Part shown: positions 50,514-61,282 of the stretch, piece by piece | Position numbering within the stretch: position 1 is the first letter of the stretch | Layout: every line of letters begins with the position of its first letter | DNA from: Gracilariopsis chorda | Taxonomy: Eukaryota; Rhodophyta; Florideophyceae; Gracilariales; Gracilariaceae | Direction of reading: 5' to 3' | NCBI GenBank assembly: GCA_003194525.1 | Contig: NBIV01000044.1 | Location: 248,001 to 312,000 of the forward strand | DNA length: 64,000 nt | Translations under genes and position numbers: made by a program | The notes under the pieces: model-generated | What the model was told of the DNA's origin: nothing | What the model saw: the letters and a program-made list of their open reading frames with translations, nothing else | The model's database searches: none

Positions 50514-51659
50514 ATGAATTTGTTCAAATATTACCCCGCGTTTGGACTTCCAGTGATTGGTTTCCCACACCGACAATATGGTCGCGTTTTTCCTCAAGGG
50601 ACTGGTTTCCGTCAAACAGTGAGACCGTTGCAGCTTCTTGTAAGACACAGACATAACAAACCCAGAATGACCTTTGATTCGAAAAAGCATGGTTCCATTC
50701 CTAAAACCGAAGAGGAGGACAAAAACACTGCTCTTCGCCGGCAGAAACCATATGCGAAAGGCGCACTCTCATCTGTGGGAAGCATGAAGCCAGTAATTCA
50801 ATGGTACCCTGGTCACATTGCGAAGGCTGAAAGGGCACTGAAAGAGTCCATTAAAGCCGTTGATGTCGTGATCGAAGTTCGGGATTGTCGTGTACCGCTT
50901 GCAACCGCACACCCAGAAGTTCCGAACTGGATTGGTAACAAGAACCGAGTACTCGCAATGAATCGAGCTGACCTGGCCCCTGAAGCCGCCCGGTCAGACT
51001 GGCGTCGACATCTTTTGGGTCAGGGAGAAAAAGTAAGGTTCATCAATGCCAAACAAGGAAGAGGCGTTAGGGAGCTTAAAAAACTAGCGATGGAAGCAAG
51101 CTCAGCTGTAAACGAAAAACGAAAAGCTCGGGGTCTTCTTCCACGTGCGGTCCGATGCCTTGTCATTGGATACCCAAACGTTGGAAAGTCAGCGCTGATA
51201 AACCGTCTCGTAGGCAGGAAGAGTGCGAAGTCTGCTAACAAACCAGGCGTAACTCGCAATTTTCAATGGGTCAGAATCTCCAGCACCATTGAATTGCTTG
51301 ACATGCCTGGTATTATCCCAGCGAAATTCGTTAGCCAAGACACAGCTCTGCGGTTGGCGATATGCGACGATATCGGTCAAGCTGCGTACGACACGCAATT
51401 GACGGCAGCTTTGATGATCGACGAGCTAAAGCATGTAGCTTCTACCTACCCTGGTTACTTTTGTTTTGATACTCTTGTGGAGCGTTTTCGCATCGATCCT
51501 CGTGAAATGTCAGGAGAAGAGTTTCTCTACTGTGCTGCAAAAAGTCTGTACAAGGATGATGCGGAGAGGACAGCGGTTAGATTGCTCACGGAGTTTCGGT
51601 CCGGGGTACTGGGTCCCGTTGCCCTTGAATCACCTCTCATGCTTTCTCTCCCAACGTGA
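50514..51659 (+). CDS. Plastid-type ribosome-assembly GTPase (BPG3/YlqF-RbgA family)
   Basis: 381 residues, intronless. This is a circularly permuted GTPase of the YlqF/RbgA family, which promotes late 50S subunit assembly. The order is G4 first (LAMNRADL near 150; Arg replaces Lys of NKxD), then G1 (GYPNVGKSALINRL near 224) and G3 (DMPGI near 266). Other family blocks are WYPGHIAKAER, VDVVIEVRDCRVPLAT and GLLPRAVR. The NR-x-D form of G4 and RLAICDDIG match chloroplast BPG3 of plants. About 90 N-terminal residues rich in Arg, Gly and hydroxylated residues look like a transit peptide. This supports a photosynthetic host; a mitochondrial role cannot be excluded. Confidence 0.88.
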   Translation: MNLFKYYPAFGLPVIGFPHRQYGRVFPQGTGFRQTVRPLQLLVRHRHNKPRMTFDSKKHGSIPKTEEEDKNTALRRQKPYAKGALSSVGSMKPVIQWYPGHIAKAERALKESIKAVDVVIEVRDCRVPLATAHPEVPNWIGNKNRVLAMNRADLAPEAARSDWRRHLLGQGEKVRFINAKQGRGVRELKKLAMEASSAVNEKRKARGLLPRAVRCLVIGYPNVGKSALINRLVGRKSAKSANKPGVTRNFQWVRISSTIELLDMPGIIPAKFVSQDTALRLAICDDIGQAAYDTQLTAALMIDELKHVASTYPGYFCFDTLVERFRIDPREMSGEEFLYCAAKSLYKDDAERTAVRLLTEFRSGVLGPVALESPLMLSLPT

Positions 51660-51925
51660 AAAGTTGTGACTAACCTTTACCCCTGGCAACTCGGGCACTA
51701 CCGACGCCTTCGGTTAGCTTTTATGCCCAAATTCTCCCTTCAAAGCTTTTAGGTCAGGCGATACATTATAACTACCGCTACTGTGATTGCAAAATATATG
51801 TATTCCCTTGTTCTTAGAACAGGTCTAGAAGGTCAGGCAAAGGCACTGAACAAAGTGTGAAGAAAACCCGTGAAGTCTATAATTCATGTCACATCCCTCA
51901 CTACAGCAATTCATTCCCAGTTTAA

Positions 51926-54067
51926 TCATTCCGTTTGCGATTGACATCTACCCTCGGCGGGCGAAATGGCTGCGGCGTTCATTAGACATCGAACTGAGGG
52001 CAGTTTATAAGACACATTCGGGGTCTCCGCAACTCCCTTCTTGTCTGTCGGCAAACGGGTTTTGGATGCGAACTGCGGGTGTAGCGGTACAGGCTTCGAA
52101 TTGCAGTCAACTTGCGGGGACGGCGGATAGATAGGAACGTCTTGGGAACCCATCGCGGGTGGGGGTTTGTCCAGCGCCGTCATTTGAGCATGCTCTGCCT
52201 TCTCTTTTTCTATTCGCTGTCGAGCTTGGCGTACAGGATTCACCAGAACTTCTATCCGCTCTAATGTTAGGGGGTGACCCATCTCAGCTTCACTCTCCAT
52301 CTTCTGCAAAACGTATAGACCTCCTACAACTTTTCCAAAGACGGTATGACATCCATCTAGATGCGAGGCGGCATCAAAGCATATAAACCACTGGCTTCTG
52401 TTTGTGTCTCTGCCTGAGTTAGCCATTGACACGACGCCTGCCGCATTGTGAGTGAGGTTCGTGCGAATCTCGTCTTTGATGCAGCCTCCCCATGCACTTT
52501 GACCACCTTCACCCGTGCCTGTTGGATCGCCTGTCTGAGCGATGAAACCTGGGACTACTCTATGCCATGGCAAACCATCATAGTACTTTCTCTCAGCGAG
52601 TGTTAAGAAGTTATCACATGTGGTAGGAACGCGATCGCAGTGTAGTTCAATGTTCAAGTGACCGATGTTGGTAACGACACGTACGTAACCCTTCCCCTTC
52701 TTTCCCTTTCTAATCTTCTTGTACACCATCTTCCGTTCCTGTTCCTCCTTCTTTTTCTGATAGAACTTCGCCATGGATGTTTGCGGATCTACGGGCGGGT
52801 CTGGGGCTGATGGCGGCAGCGGAGGGATATTGGCGGTGACACGGGGCTTCTTAGGCAGTTCTTCTATTGGCGGAGTTCTTCTTGCGTGGCGCTTCAAAGC
52901 GTTCTGTGCTGGCATGAGGGTGGCAGGATGCGGGTAAATGGATGGATCATCTCTGTTGAGGTTGGTGAGCGGTCGTTCAACAGCAAGAGGATGGGAGGTC
53001 TGAGAGACCTGACTGGGTATGTGGTGAGACGCCGAACCAGAAGCGCCATACAGTGGAACAGGAGGGAGGGCAGGTGGTGCGGAAGAAGCGTGCGTAGGAT
53101 TTGGAGGGACACCAAAAGCAGTGCTCTGAGGCAATGGATAAGACTGATTGGTCGCAGACTGGAAAGAGGTGTTCCTAACGTTTGTAGCGTGCTGCGCTGG
53201 AGACGCGAATCGTGATGCAGATGGTTCTCTAATGGGGGCCGAAGGCAGGGAGCCCGCGGCGGTGTTTGGTGATTGGTGCGACAAATGAGGGCTCGCGGTT
53301 GGCGGAAGATATGTACGTGAGGATTTGCCTTGCAAGGTGGATGGGTGACCATGTTGAGATTGCGGCTGTGTGACGTAGGAGAAAGGATGGTGGGTGGCGG
53401 TGGAGGATTGAATTTCAGCTTCGGACAGCCAGACGTGAAGAGCAGGGTCGTAAAGCACGATAATGTCTTCCAAGGCGAACGGGGTATTGGTAATAAGGTC
53501 ACGCATGGTACCCGGATGAAAGTTAAGCTTCTGCAAAGCTGCGTACGAGTAAACGTTTCCTGTGGTGGCAATTACGACGACCTTTGTGAAGGCGTCGAAC
53601 GAATTGCGAAGCACTGGGCAACAGTAACGTTGGGTAGCCGGATCGAGTGTGAACTTCAGCGGAACCAATTGATCGGGGGAGAGATGACGGCCTGTTATCG
53701 GGTTCAGACCTGTACGCCGACATAGCTGGGTAATGACGTTCGCCTCAAATACATGTCCGTCGCGCGAAGCGACGGCAGAGACGTGGGGAGTGAGCGAGAT
53801 GGAGCACAGATGCAATGGGGCGCGCAGCTGGCGAAGCGAGGAGACGCGAGCACAAGGCGGCTGCATCTCGCCGAACAGAAGTGCTTTCGCACTGCGCAAC
53901 GGTAGTGGATGTCGGGCGGCGCGGTGGAGTAGCTGGAGGTGAAAGACGAAGGGGGTGAAGCTGGAATACGCGGAGAAAAGGAGGAGGTGCTGGCCACGAC
54001 GTTGGAGACGTCGGAGACGACGAACAATACTTACAAACAGTGGAAGTGTATTGACAAGAAGCAGCAT
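51926..54067 (-). CDS. PPIL2: PPIL2/CYC4-type U-box cyclophilin
   Basis: About 713 residues from the ATG at 54067; the true start is uncertain. PPIL2 (Cyp60) is a nuclear spliceosome-associated protein with a U-box E3 ligase domain and a cyclophilin domain. The U-box region reads LRAPLHLCSISLTPHVSAV, then GHVFEANVI, YCCPVLRNSFDAFTKVVVI, TTGNVYSYAALQKLN and FALEDIIVLYDP, all as in PPIL2. A ~220-residue Ser/Pro/His-rich linker, longer than in humans, follows. The cyclophilin domain has GYVRVVTNIGHLNIELHCD, WHRVVPGFIAQTGDPTGTG and HLDGCHTVFGKVVGG. The N-terminal ~60 residues do not match the family; a GTAAGT donor at 54033 suggests an intron and a different start. Confidence 0.87.
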   Translation of the reverse strand: MLLLVNTLPLFVSIVRRLRRLQRRGQHLLLFSAYSSFTPFVFHLQLLHRAARHPLPLRSAKALLFGEMQPPCARVSSLRQLRAPLHLCSISLTPHVSAVASRDGHVFEANVITQLCRRTGLNPITGRHLSPDQLVPLKFTLDPATQRYCCPVLRNSFDAFTKVVVIATTGNVYSYAALQKLNFHPGTMRDLITNTPFALEDIIVLYDPALHVWLSEAEIQSSTATHHPFSYVTQPQSQHGHPSTLQGKSSRTYLPPTASPHLSHQSPNTAAGSLPSAPIREPSASRFASPAQHATNVRNTSFQSATNQSYPLPQSTAFGVPPNPTHASSAPPALPPVPLYGASGSASHHIPSQVSQTSHPLAVERPLTNLNRDDPSIYPHPATLMPAQNALKRHARRTPPIEELPKKPRVTANIPPLPPSAPDPPVDPQTSMAKFYQKKKEEQERKMVYKKIRKGKKGKGYVRVVTNIGHLNIELHCDRVPTTCDNFLTLAERKYYDGLPWHRVVPGFIAQTGDPTGTGEGGQSAWGGCIKDEIRTNLTHNAAGVVSMANSGRDTNRSQWFICFDAASHLDGCHTVFGKVVGGLYVLQKMESEAEMGHPLTLERIEVLVNPVRQARQRIEKEKAEHAQMTALDKPPPAMGSQDVPIYPPSPQVDCNSKPVPLHPQFASKTRLPTDKKGVAETPNVSYKLPSVRCLMNAAAISPAEGRCQSQTE

Positions 54068-55907
54068 AGGAAGCACACTAGACTAACTAGGGTATCACTG
54101 GGTATGATGTGATACATACGCAGCACGATGGTTCATACAGTGCACTAGTTCTGGTTATGTGTATGAAGACTCTGCGACATGGAGGCGGAGTGTATCAGTG
54201 AAAATCAGCGCACTCGTGCAATTTTCGGCTGACTTTTCACGAGATCACACTCGGCTGTCATTGCTTCGCAGTTTGCGTGTGCCCGTGGCGCGCGCTTTGG
54301 GCGACTGTGCTGGCCGAAGTCGCCTCTCAACCCGGTGTAGTGTAAAGCGGCGCATGGTCGGTGTGGGCCTCGACGAAGGGAAGCTGTGCGACGGAATTAT
54401 GGCCCGTGTTTTGGACGTGCGTACTTGGATAGGACGGTTTACGACGGACTGGCGATTGGAAGGCTGCGTGCGGGCGTGAGGTTAGGTTGTGAAGGGGGCC
54501 ACTGCTGCCGTAGTAAATGGCAATGATACCGCTGTAGCGGTGTGGCGTGTGCGTCGGCGACGAAGCAATGCGTGTCGCGGGCTGCTATGAGTGGACGGCG
54601 CGGTTTTTCGCGTTGGGCAGGGGCGGTAGACGAGGTGAGGTAACTTGCAGGGACGTTCAGCACGGTTGTTCTCTTGGCCGGTGCGATTATAACTTATCGG
54701 ACGGGTGGCCGGCGAGGTATGCGTTTAGGATGAGGCGTATTTGTAGCTGTCGGCTTGGTCACCTTCACAAGGGCATTACGCGAATGCAATTGTGGCCCGT
54801 GTGGTTGCGGAAAGCGAACAAGAGGAGTGTGAGGCGGTTCCTGAAGGTGTTGCTATTTGTTGGCATCAGTGATGCGGTGCGACAGTGGTGTCGCCATTGG
54901 AACAAGCTTTTCTTTACAACTCTATGGACCGAGTTGTGAGTTGCGTTTGAGCAGTGCCTTAGTTTTTGGTCGTTCGGCGCTTGTATTGCGGACAAGAAGG
55001 TATCGTTGTGGTACTAATGCTGGGGCACAGCGGCCAGAAGTTACGAAGGGTAGAGTTGTTTCCACAATCCTAGTGATGGTGGCCGTTACGAATTGTAATA
55101 TCAACGGCGCATGGATGTGGCTGTTGCAACGGACCGCACCGTGAGCGGGCCCATAATGCGAGGCCCTTTGCACTGGTACTCTTCATAGTGAATGTCACAA
55201 ATGGTTTTGGGCTGCAATGCAGACAAACGTGCCACTCCTTGACACTTTGTCTCCGACGCAGAACGTGGTAAGTGGTAAGCCTTTAGCCTTTTTGCGTTTG
55301 GTACAAGGGTTACAGCGGCAAATGGCTAAGCTCTAACGCAAGCAGGTGTTCATAAAAGACACCGCCAAGGGGATCGACTACCAACGTTAGCGGTAAGATG
55401 AGAGCGACGTGAATTCAAGTTGTCCCTGACCTTCCTTGAAGATGAGTATGTCTACAACCACCGCGACCTGGACGGTAGATGCACAACATGAGTCCGGCTA
55501 ACCGTTCGTGCTTGTGCGAAAACAACTGAAATCAGTTCTAAAATTACACTTTGCTGACGTCAGTTATGATTCATCTTGACGTGGCTCCCGGACGGCCGTC
55601 CGCGTAACACACGCAACGCTGCCGCGCGCTTGAAAACGCCACGTACACCACGTACTCCACGTTTAATAAGTTCCACGTGCCCACGAATCCACGTTCACAG
55701 GGGCCCGCTGGTGCGAAGCTTTCGTGCTTTTGGGGCGAAATTGTTGAAAGCTGAAAAGTGGCCAATTGACGACGTGCGCATGGTGCAGTGGTACGCCGGC
55801 GGTGAGCGCTGCATGCTTCTCTGAAAGCAGTGTCCCCACCATCGCCTGTGGCACGCCCGTCTTCCTCCCGCTTCCGTCCGCCGCCACCCGCGATCTAAAC
55901 GCCCACA
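54068..55907. other. Long spacer with the RPL10 promoter
   Basis: About 1.8 kb. The part up to 55500 shows nothing supportable. 55554-55694 holds a TGACGTCA site and a cluster of CCACGT motifs upstream of RPL10. Confidence 0.5.
55554..55694 (+). promoter_or_regulatory. CRE-like palindrome and CCACGT cluster upstream of RPL10
   Basis: CTGACGTCAG (55554-55563) is a perfect 10-bp palindrome containing a bZIP/CRE site. CCACGT occurs at 55639, 55648, 55657, 55673 (as CCACGTG) and 55689; the first three are exactly 9 bp apart. The cluster is 210-350 bp upstream of the RPL10 ATG. CACGT cores are bound by bZIP and bHLH factors in plants and fungi. Confidence 0.55.
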
Positions 55908-56650
55908 ATGGGACGCCGTAAGTTTCCGCAGTCTCTTCATCGCGCTCTTACCCCGTCGCGTCGCGATTCAGCCCCTCCGCCCAGAATCTCACAACCGCTA
56001 ACCTTGTCTGCACCCTTCCCCCGCGCGCAGGTCCAGCTCGATGCTACCGCTACTGCAAGAATAAGCCGTACCCCAAGTCGAGGTACTGCCGTGGAGTCCC
56101 CGATCCGAAAATTCGTATCTTCGACCTTGGTCGCAAGAGGGCCGGCGTCGATGAGTTTCCCTTCGCAGCGCATCTCGTCTCCGACGAAAAGGAGCAGCTT
56201 TCCTCGGAGGCCCTGGAAGCCGCCCGAGTCGCCTGCAACAAGTACATGACCAAGTCGTGCGGAAAGGAAGCGTTTCATCTTCGCGTTCGGGCCCATCCGT
56301 TCCACGTGCTCCGCATCAACAAGATGCTTTCCTGCGCCGGCGCAGATCGTCTTCAAACCGGCATGCGCGGCGCTTTTGGAAAGCCCCTAGGCACCGTTGC
56401 CCGAATCAGAATTGGCCAGACTTTGCTTTCTTTGAGAACCAAGGAGAGCAATCAGAACCAGGCTCTGGAGGCTTTGCGTAGGGCTAAGTACAAGTTCCCG
56501 GGACGACAGAAACTTTTCATCTCCAGCAAATGGGGCTTCACTAAGTTTTCTAAGGAGGAGTATTTGGAACTTAAGGAACAAGGTCGTATTATTCCGGATG
56601 GCTCTTATTGTAAGCTGAGTAATAATAAGGGCCCCATCCAGGCGTTCTAA
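55908..56650 (+). CDS. RPL10: Large-subunit ribosomal protein uL16 (RPL10)
   Basis: Exon 1 is only 10 coding bases (55908-55917). The intron is 55918-56030 (113 bp, GTAAGT..GCGCAG, CTAAC branch). Exon 2 is 56031-56650, giving 209 residues. uL16 joins the 60S subunit late, in the cytoplasm, and organises the tRNA and P-site region. The splice joins MGRR to [19 protein letters not shown]. Conserved blocks are [77 protein letters not shown] and [15 protein letters not shown]. Human RPL10 has 214 residues. There is little room for error in this call. Confidence 0.98.
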
Positions 56651-57669
56651 GATCCCGCTCTATTGTCACTGGCGCATCGCGGTTTGTTGCGAATAAACAC
56701 GCTGTATTGTGCACGCTGCCATCTATGAAAGCTGCTCTTTGGAACGGCAAACATAGTCTGCGGTGACGTTCTTTATTACCAAGGGTATTGCGCTGCCAAC
56801 ACTCTGTCTGCCGTCGAATGAATCCTTGATCGTTTGCCTGATCCACCGCAGAGCGTTGTGTGCTTAGTCCATGTGTGAACAACAAACGATGCCCACTGCA
56901 ATCAGATCGTCGCACTGCATACAAGCCTTTTAAGCTCTTTTTTGCATGTCATCGGATGTACTCGATTCCATGCCTAGTGAAGCTAGCATATTGCCCTTCG
57001 TGCAGCCCATCACCAATATAGCTACAATCTTTGTTCACAATCTTTATCTTGCACTCAATGTTTCATAGAGCGTGTTGGGTTGTTCGCTTTCTTCCGCTAT
57101 CCTGCGCTCGGAGGTTGAAGACGACGTTGTCAGCCACATTCCGGCGAACAGCACACAGCTTTCTGGTTTCGTTGCGTACGAAAGAGAAACGATTCCGAGA
57201 GTTTCTTACCTCGGCTCCCTTAATTCACCGGACGGAGTACGAAATTCCTTTTCTCGAGGTAGGGCGGGAAGTATAGAAATACCGAAGGTTACTACTAGAT
57301 TATAAGGATAGGATTGCTAACCCTTGGGTAGAAAGTTATCTACATTTGTATGCACACCAGCATGAGTGAAAAAGGACAAACGAACGGACAAATGGCTGAA
57401 GACCTGGAGTAGCGCACCAAGGGTACTCAAATGAGTTTCTATACCGTCATACATTATTTCTTAAAATAGGAAAATAGTAGAACAACATCTCTCCAGCTCT
57501 TCCTGTCTAAACAACCTCCGTCGCGTATCCGGCCCATGTGATTGAAATCTCGCCATCACCCGCATCAATATATCTACAAGGTTAGTCGCTTCAAAGTGGA
57601 GGTAGTGCTTTGATTCGGATTCGGATTGAACTATTCGAGACCGGAAACAAGAAAGAGTGAAGATCAGAT
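56651..57669. other. Spacer
   Basis: About 1 kb between RPL10 and cytidine deaminase. It contains several TACC..AAGGGTA or GCTAACCCTT fragments (56777, 57287, 57316, 57417) of the dispersed motif family. No gene is seen. Confidence 0.5.
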
Positions 57670-58298
<629 letters not shown>

Positions 58299-59158
58299 AC
58301 CTGAATTCCATTATCGGTTGACCTCTGGCCTAGTTACGCATGCACGGCGGCTTGACGAAAGACGGGAAGCCATTCACTTCCTAACCTTTTTCGTTGCATA
58401 ATTCAATGGTTGAGTTCTGTTATTGCGATCGCTTCTTTCTTCCGCATCCTCGTACAACTATAGCATAGTGGTCCGTTGAAGATTCAGTCGACCAAGAGTT
58501 ACTGCAAAAGCTTCATATCCATGAGGATGGTGGGGTTTAGCCGGAAGCAGTATTTGAAGAGTGAGAGACATAGCTTTTGCGCTCTATATCTGAAACACTA
58601 TCATTGGAGCAACGCCCTTACGTAGTTAAGCTTTGAAACGTTGAGCTAAGTCAGTGGGAAGTTTGTAAGCGTTTGGAAGAGATCAGAGCTTTGTTAGAAG
58701 TCCGGGAACGTGCGAAATGTTTCTGCAATCCATTTTGTTGCTTCGTCACTCTCGCAAATTACAAAGGCGATTTAAAGCAGTACTAAAGAGGAGTCCAAAC
58801 CTCTCGAGAATCGCAGGTTATCTTTGATTGCCAGAGGAGATCCCTTCTAGAATGGGAGCGTATGCTGCGGATCTTAAAAAGCCTCATTTCGACGTGTTGG
58901 CAAATCTAAAACCTTTATCGGGGGGTAATGCAACAGAAATATTCTAGTGTTGCAAATGGTCGTCGGAATGGAACTCAAATCGGTCAAGTAATTCGGATTG
59001 TGTCAGTAAGATATCCAAAGGGCGCGAAACTGTAGATTGAATGCTTATTTAAGGGCTCTTGTTTTGGCAGAAGATACCTAGTAAAGAGGCCATCGACCCA
59101 GTTGCCATTAACTCACATCCACTGTTGAACTGGTAAGCATCGCTGTGTTTTCATCATT
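58299..59158. other. Spacer, probably containing the 5' end of the second gypsy element
   Basis: 860 bp. The 5' LTR and primer-binding site of the element that begins at 59159 should lie here, but its 3' LTR is outside the window, so the boundaries cannot be set. Confidence 0.4.
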
Positions 59159-59971
59159 ATGGAAGCTGCTAATAACGCTGGGCCGATCAACTTGAAACCA
59201 AAAAAGCCCGAAGTGCTCAGTGGCACTCGCGACTGTCTAGTAGTCAACACTTGGCTGTGCAAGGTAGATCAGTACTTCAATCTCGTTCAACTCACAAACG
59301 GTAACGTCCTCCTCAGTGATGACAACCGTATATCTTTTGCAACTACCTTGTTCACAGGCACGGCAGCCATTTGGTGGTACACGGTGCTAAAAGCAAACAA
59401 TGCATCTCAGACGTGAGAAGAATTTACTGCAGCTATCCGACAGGAATTTGTACCGGATGACCACGAGCGACGAGCACGCGATTCGCTCCGCTCTTGTCAA
59501 CAAACAGGAACTGTTGCAGAATATCTTTCACGTTTTCGGAATATTGTTCTGACCGTTCCTGACATGAGCCAAAGCGAGAAATGGGACAAGTTTGTGGAAG
59601 GCTTGAAATCGAAGATTCAGTTTGAAGTCCGTAAAGCAAACTGCTTCGACTTCGAGGAAGCCACGAAAATTGCTATGCGTGTTGAAGCTGCTTTCAACGG
59701 TCTCTCCCTTGGCTTTGCATATTCTGCCAGCGCTTCAACGAATGCAGCCCCGGAAGCCATGGACATTGGCAACATGAACGCTCGGCCTACTGTTCGTTCA
59801 AGACAGCGTATTGAAGATATTAAGAACAAAGCATGTTTTACATGCCATAAGCCAGGATGTCACCCATGGAAGCACCGTCATTGCAATACCAACTCTTCAG
59901 TAGACATTACTAATGCAGTGACGGCGCTAGCGGAAGCAGAATCCACAAACTCTGATAGCTCGGAAAACTAA
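59159..59971 (+). pseudogene. Gypsy-2 gag with one in-frame TGA
   Basis: About 270 codons from the ATG at 59159. A retrotransposon gag core is visible (VVNTWLCKVDQYFNLVQL; SLRSCQQTGTVAEYLSRFRNIV; KWDKFVEGLKSKIQFEV). It is followed by a compact zinc knuckle, CFTCHKPGCHPWKHRHC. A TGA (59414-59416) interrupts it after SQT, at a position where the family typically has Trp. The stop codon TAA (59969-59971) directly follows a possible slippery heptamer. Confidence 0.82.
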
Positions 59972-60669
59972 AATGTCCTTCCCAAACAAAGAGGTTCACT
60001 TCGGAAGGACTTTGTGTCTCAAACGTGTCGTTGTTGGAGCAAATGTCTGGTCGTTCTACCAGTGCTCCTTGTGTTCCGGTCTTAGTTTTAGACGGAAGTT
60101 TTGAATCTATTCCGGCTTCAATTTTGAAGGATGATGGATGTACCACAAATGTGATATCAAACCGTTTCGCCGAACGAAACAGAGATTACCTTCAATTTGA
60201 GCCGACGTTGATGGATGTGAATCACTCCAAGCTTGGGTCATGTGAGATCGCTACTGAACTTGCAATTGGTACACTACGTATCGGTAATTACTCCTTTGAG
60301 GGCACATGGCTTGTGGCTGATTGCCAGTATGACGTTCTTTTAGGCATGCCGTGGCACACTTCAGAGCATCCCGACACAGACTACGAGAAGCGCATCATTT
60401 CAGTCGCGGGACACGAGCTGAAGGCACGCACCACTCCCCGTGCAGGACCGGTGCGTGTAACAAACCTTAGTGTGACGCGCTTTCGCAGACTGCTTCGCAG
60501 ATGCCCTGACGACACCTCAATTTATCGTCTGCTCTCTCGACCGGTTTTGTCCTGCAACAGCTTTTCGCATGCTGCCCATGCCAGCCCGAAAGAAAACCTT
60601 CTTTCTCATGACGACCCCGCGCTCCGTGATATGCTACAGGAATTTGAAGATGTTTTTCAAGCGGAATTG
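59959..60669 (+). pseudogene. Gypsy-2 protease and start of pol, interrupted by solo LTR
   Basis: The frame is -1 relative to gag and overlaps its end by 13 nt. It encodes a retropepsin-like segment (VLVLDGSFESIPASILKDDGCTTNVISNRF, with D-G-C at the active-site position) and YDVLLGMPWH. It ends after DVFQAEL, where the solo LTR enters. Confidence 0.8.
59962..60010 (+). promoter_or_regulatory. Probable -1 frameshift signal of gypsy-2
   Basis: GGAAAAC (59962-59968) precedes the gag TAA. After a 6-nt spacer, an 8-bp stem follows: GTCCTTCC (59975-59982) pairs with GGAAGGAC (60003-60010) across a 20-nt loop. The pol frame is -1. The heptamer is not perfect X-XXY-YYZ, but the layout is that of a frameshift site. 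Confidence 0.6.
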
Positions 60670-61277
60670 TGTGGGGAAGCGTAGTGCTTAAATGAAAGGT
60701 GCCAACCGGTCGGCCGAGGCTTCAGCGGTTGGTGGGTGTAGTTTCCTAGGAAGCCCGGACGGAGAATGGGCTCAAGGATCCGAAGCGGTCGGTCAGGAGA
60801 CGTCGGGCGAGGGCGGTGGAACCGGACGGACAACTGCGCCAGGCGTGGTCAGTGTGCACGCGTTGGGTGTTGGCGGTCGTGCACCACTAGTGGTGACCGG
60901 TCGGACTAGCTGCGCTACCTAGTGCGCCGTCTGTATCGCGAACTAGAAGTAGGTGCTCGTAGACTTGGTCAAGGAACGTCTGGCTTTACTCGAAAAGGGG
61001 TAGTGACCGTAGTGGTACCTATATACTAGCCCAGGCCCTAGTGGCTCACCTTGAGGGCACTGTAATGGGCCTCGAGGTGCAGGCCCGTCGGCCGCACATG
61101 GGTCACTAATACTACCCTAGCTAGAAATACTAAAAATTAGTGTACCGCACGGAAAATCTCGGTACGCGTTCTGATCATGTGCACAAGCACGCACGTGTAA
61201 AACCTGTCCGATTCCCGGTCCGTCATCCGCTCGGTTACTCGCATTCCCCACCTTACCCGCACGTCCGCTATTCCACA
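60670..61277. mobile_element. Solo LTR with 5-bp target-site duplication
   Basis: 608 bp beginning TGTGG and ending CCACA, flanked by direct repeats AATTG (60665-60669 and 61278-61282). Removing it with one repeat copy brings DVFQAEL and PHGLPPERDV into one frame, exactly as gypsy protease-RT linkers read. It matches neither LTR of the chromovirus. It is GC-rich in its left half. Confidence 0.92.
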
Positions 61278-61282
61278 AATTG

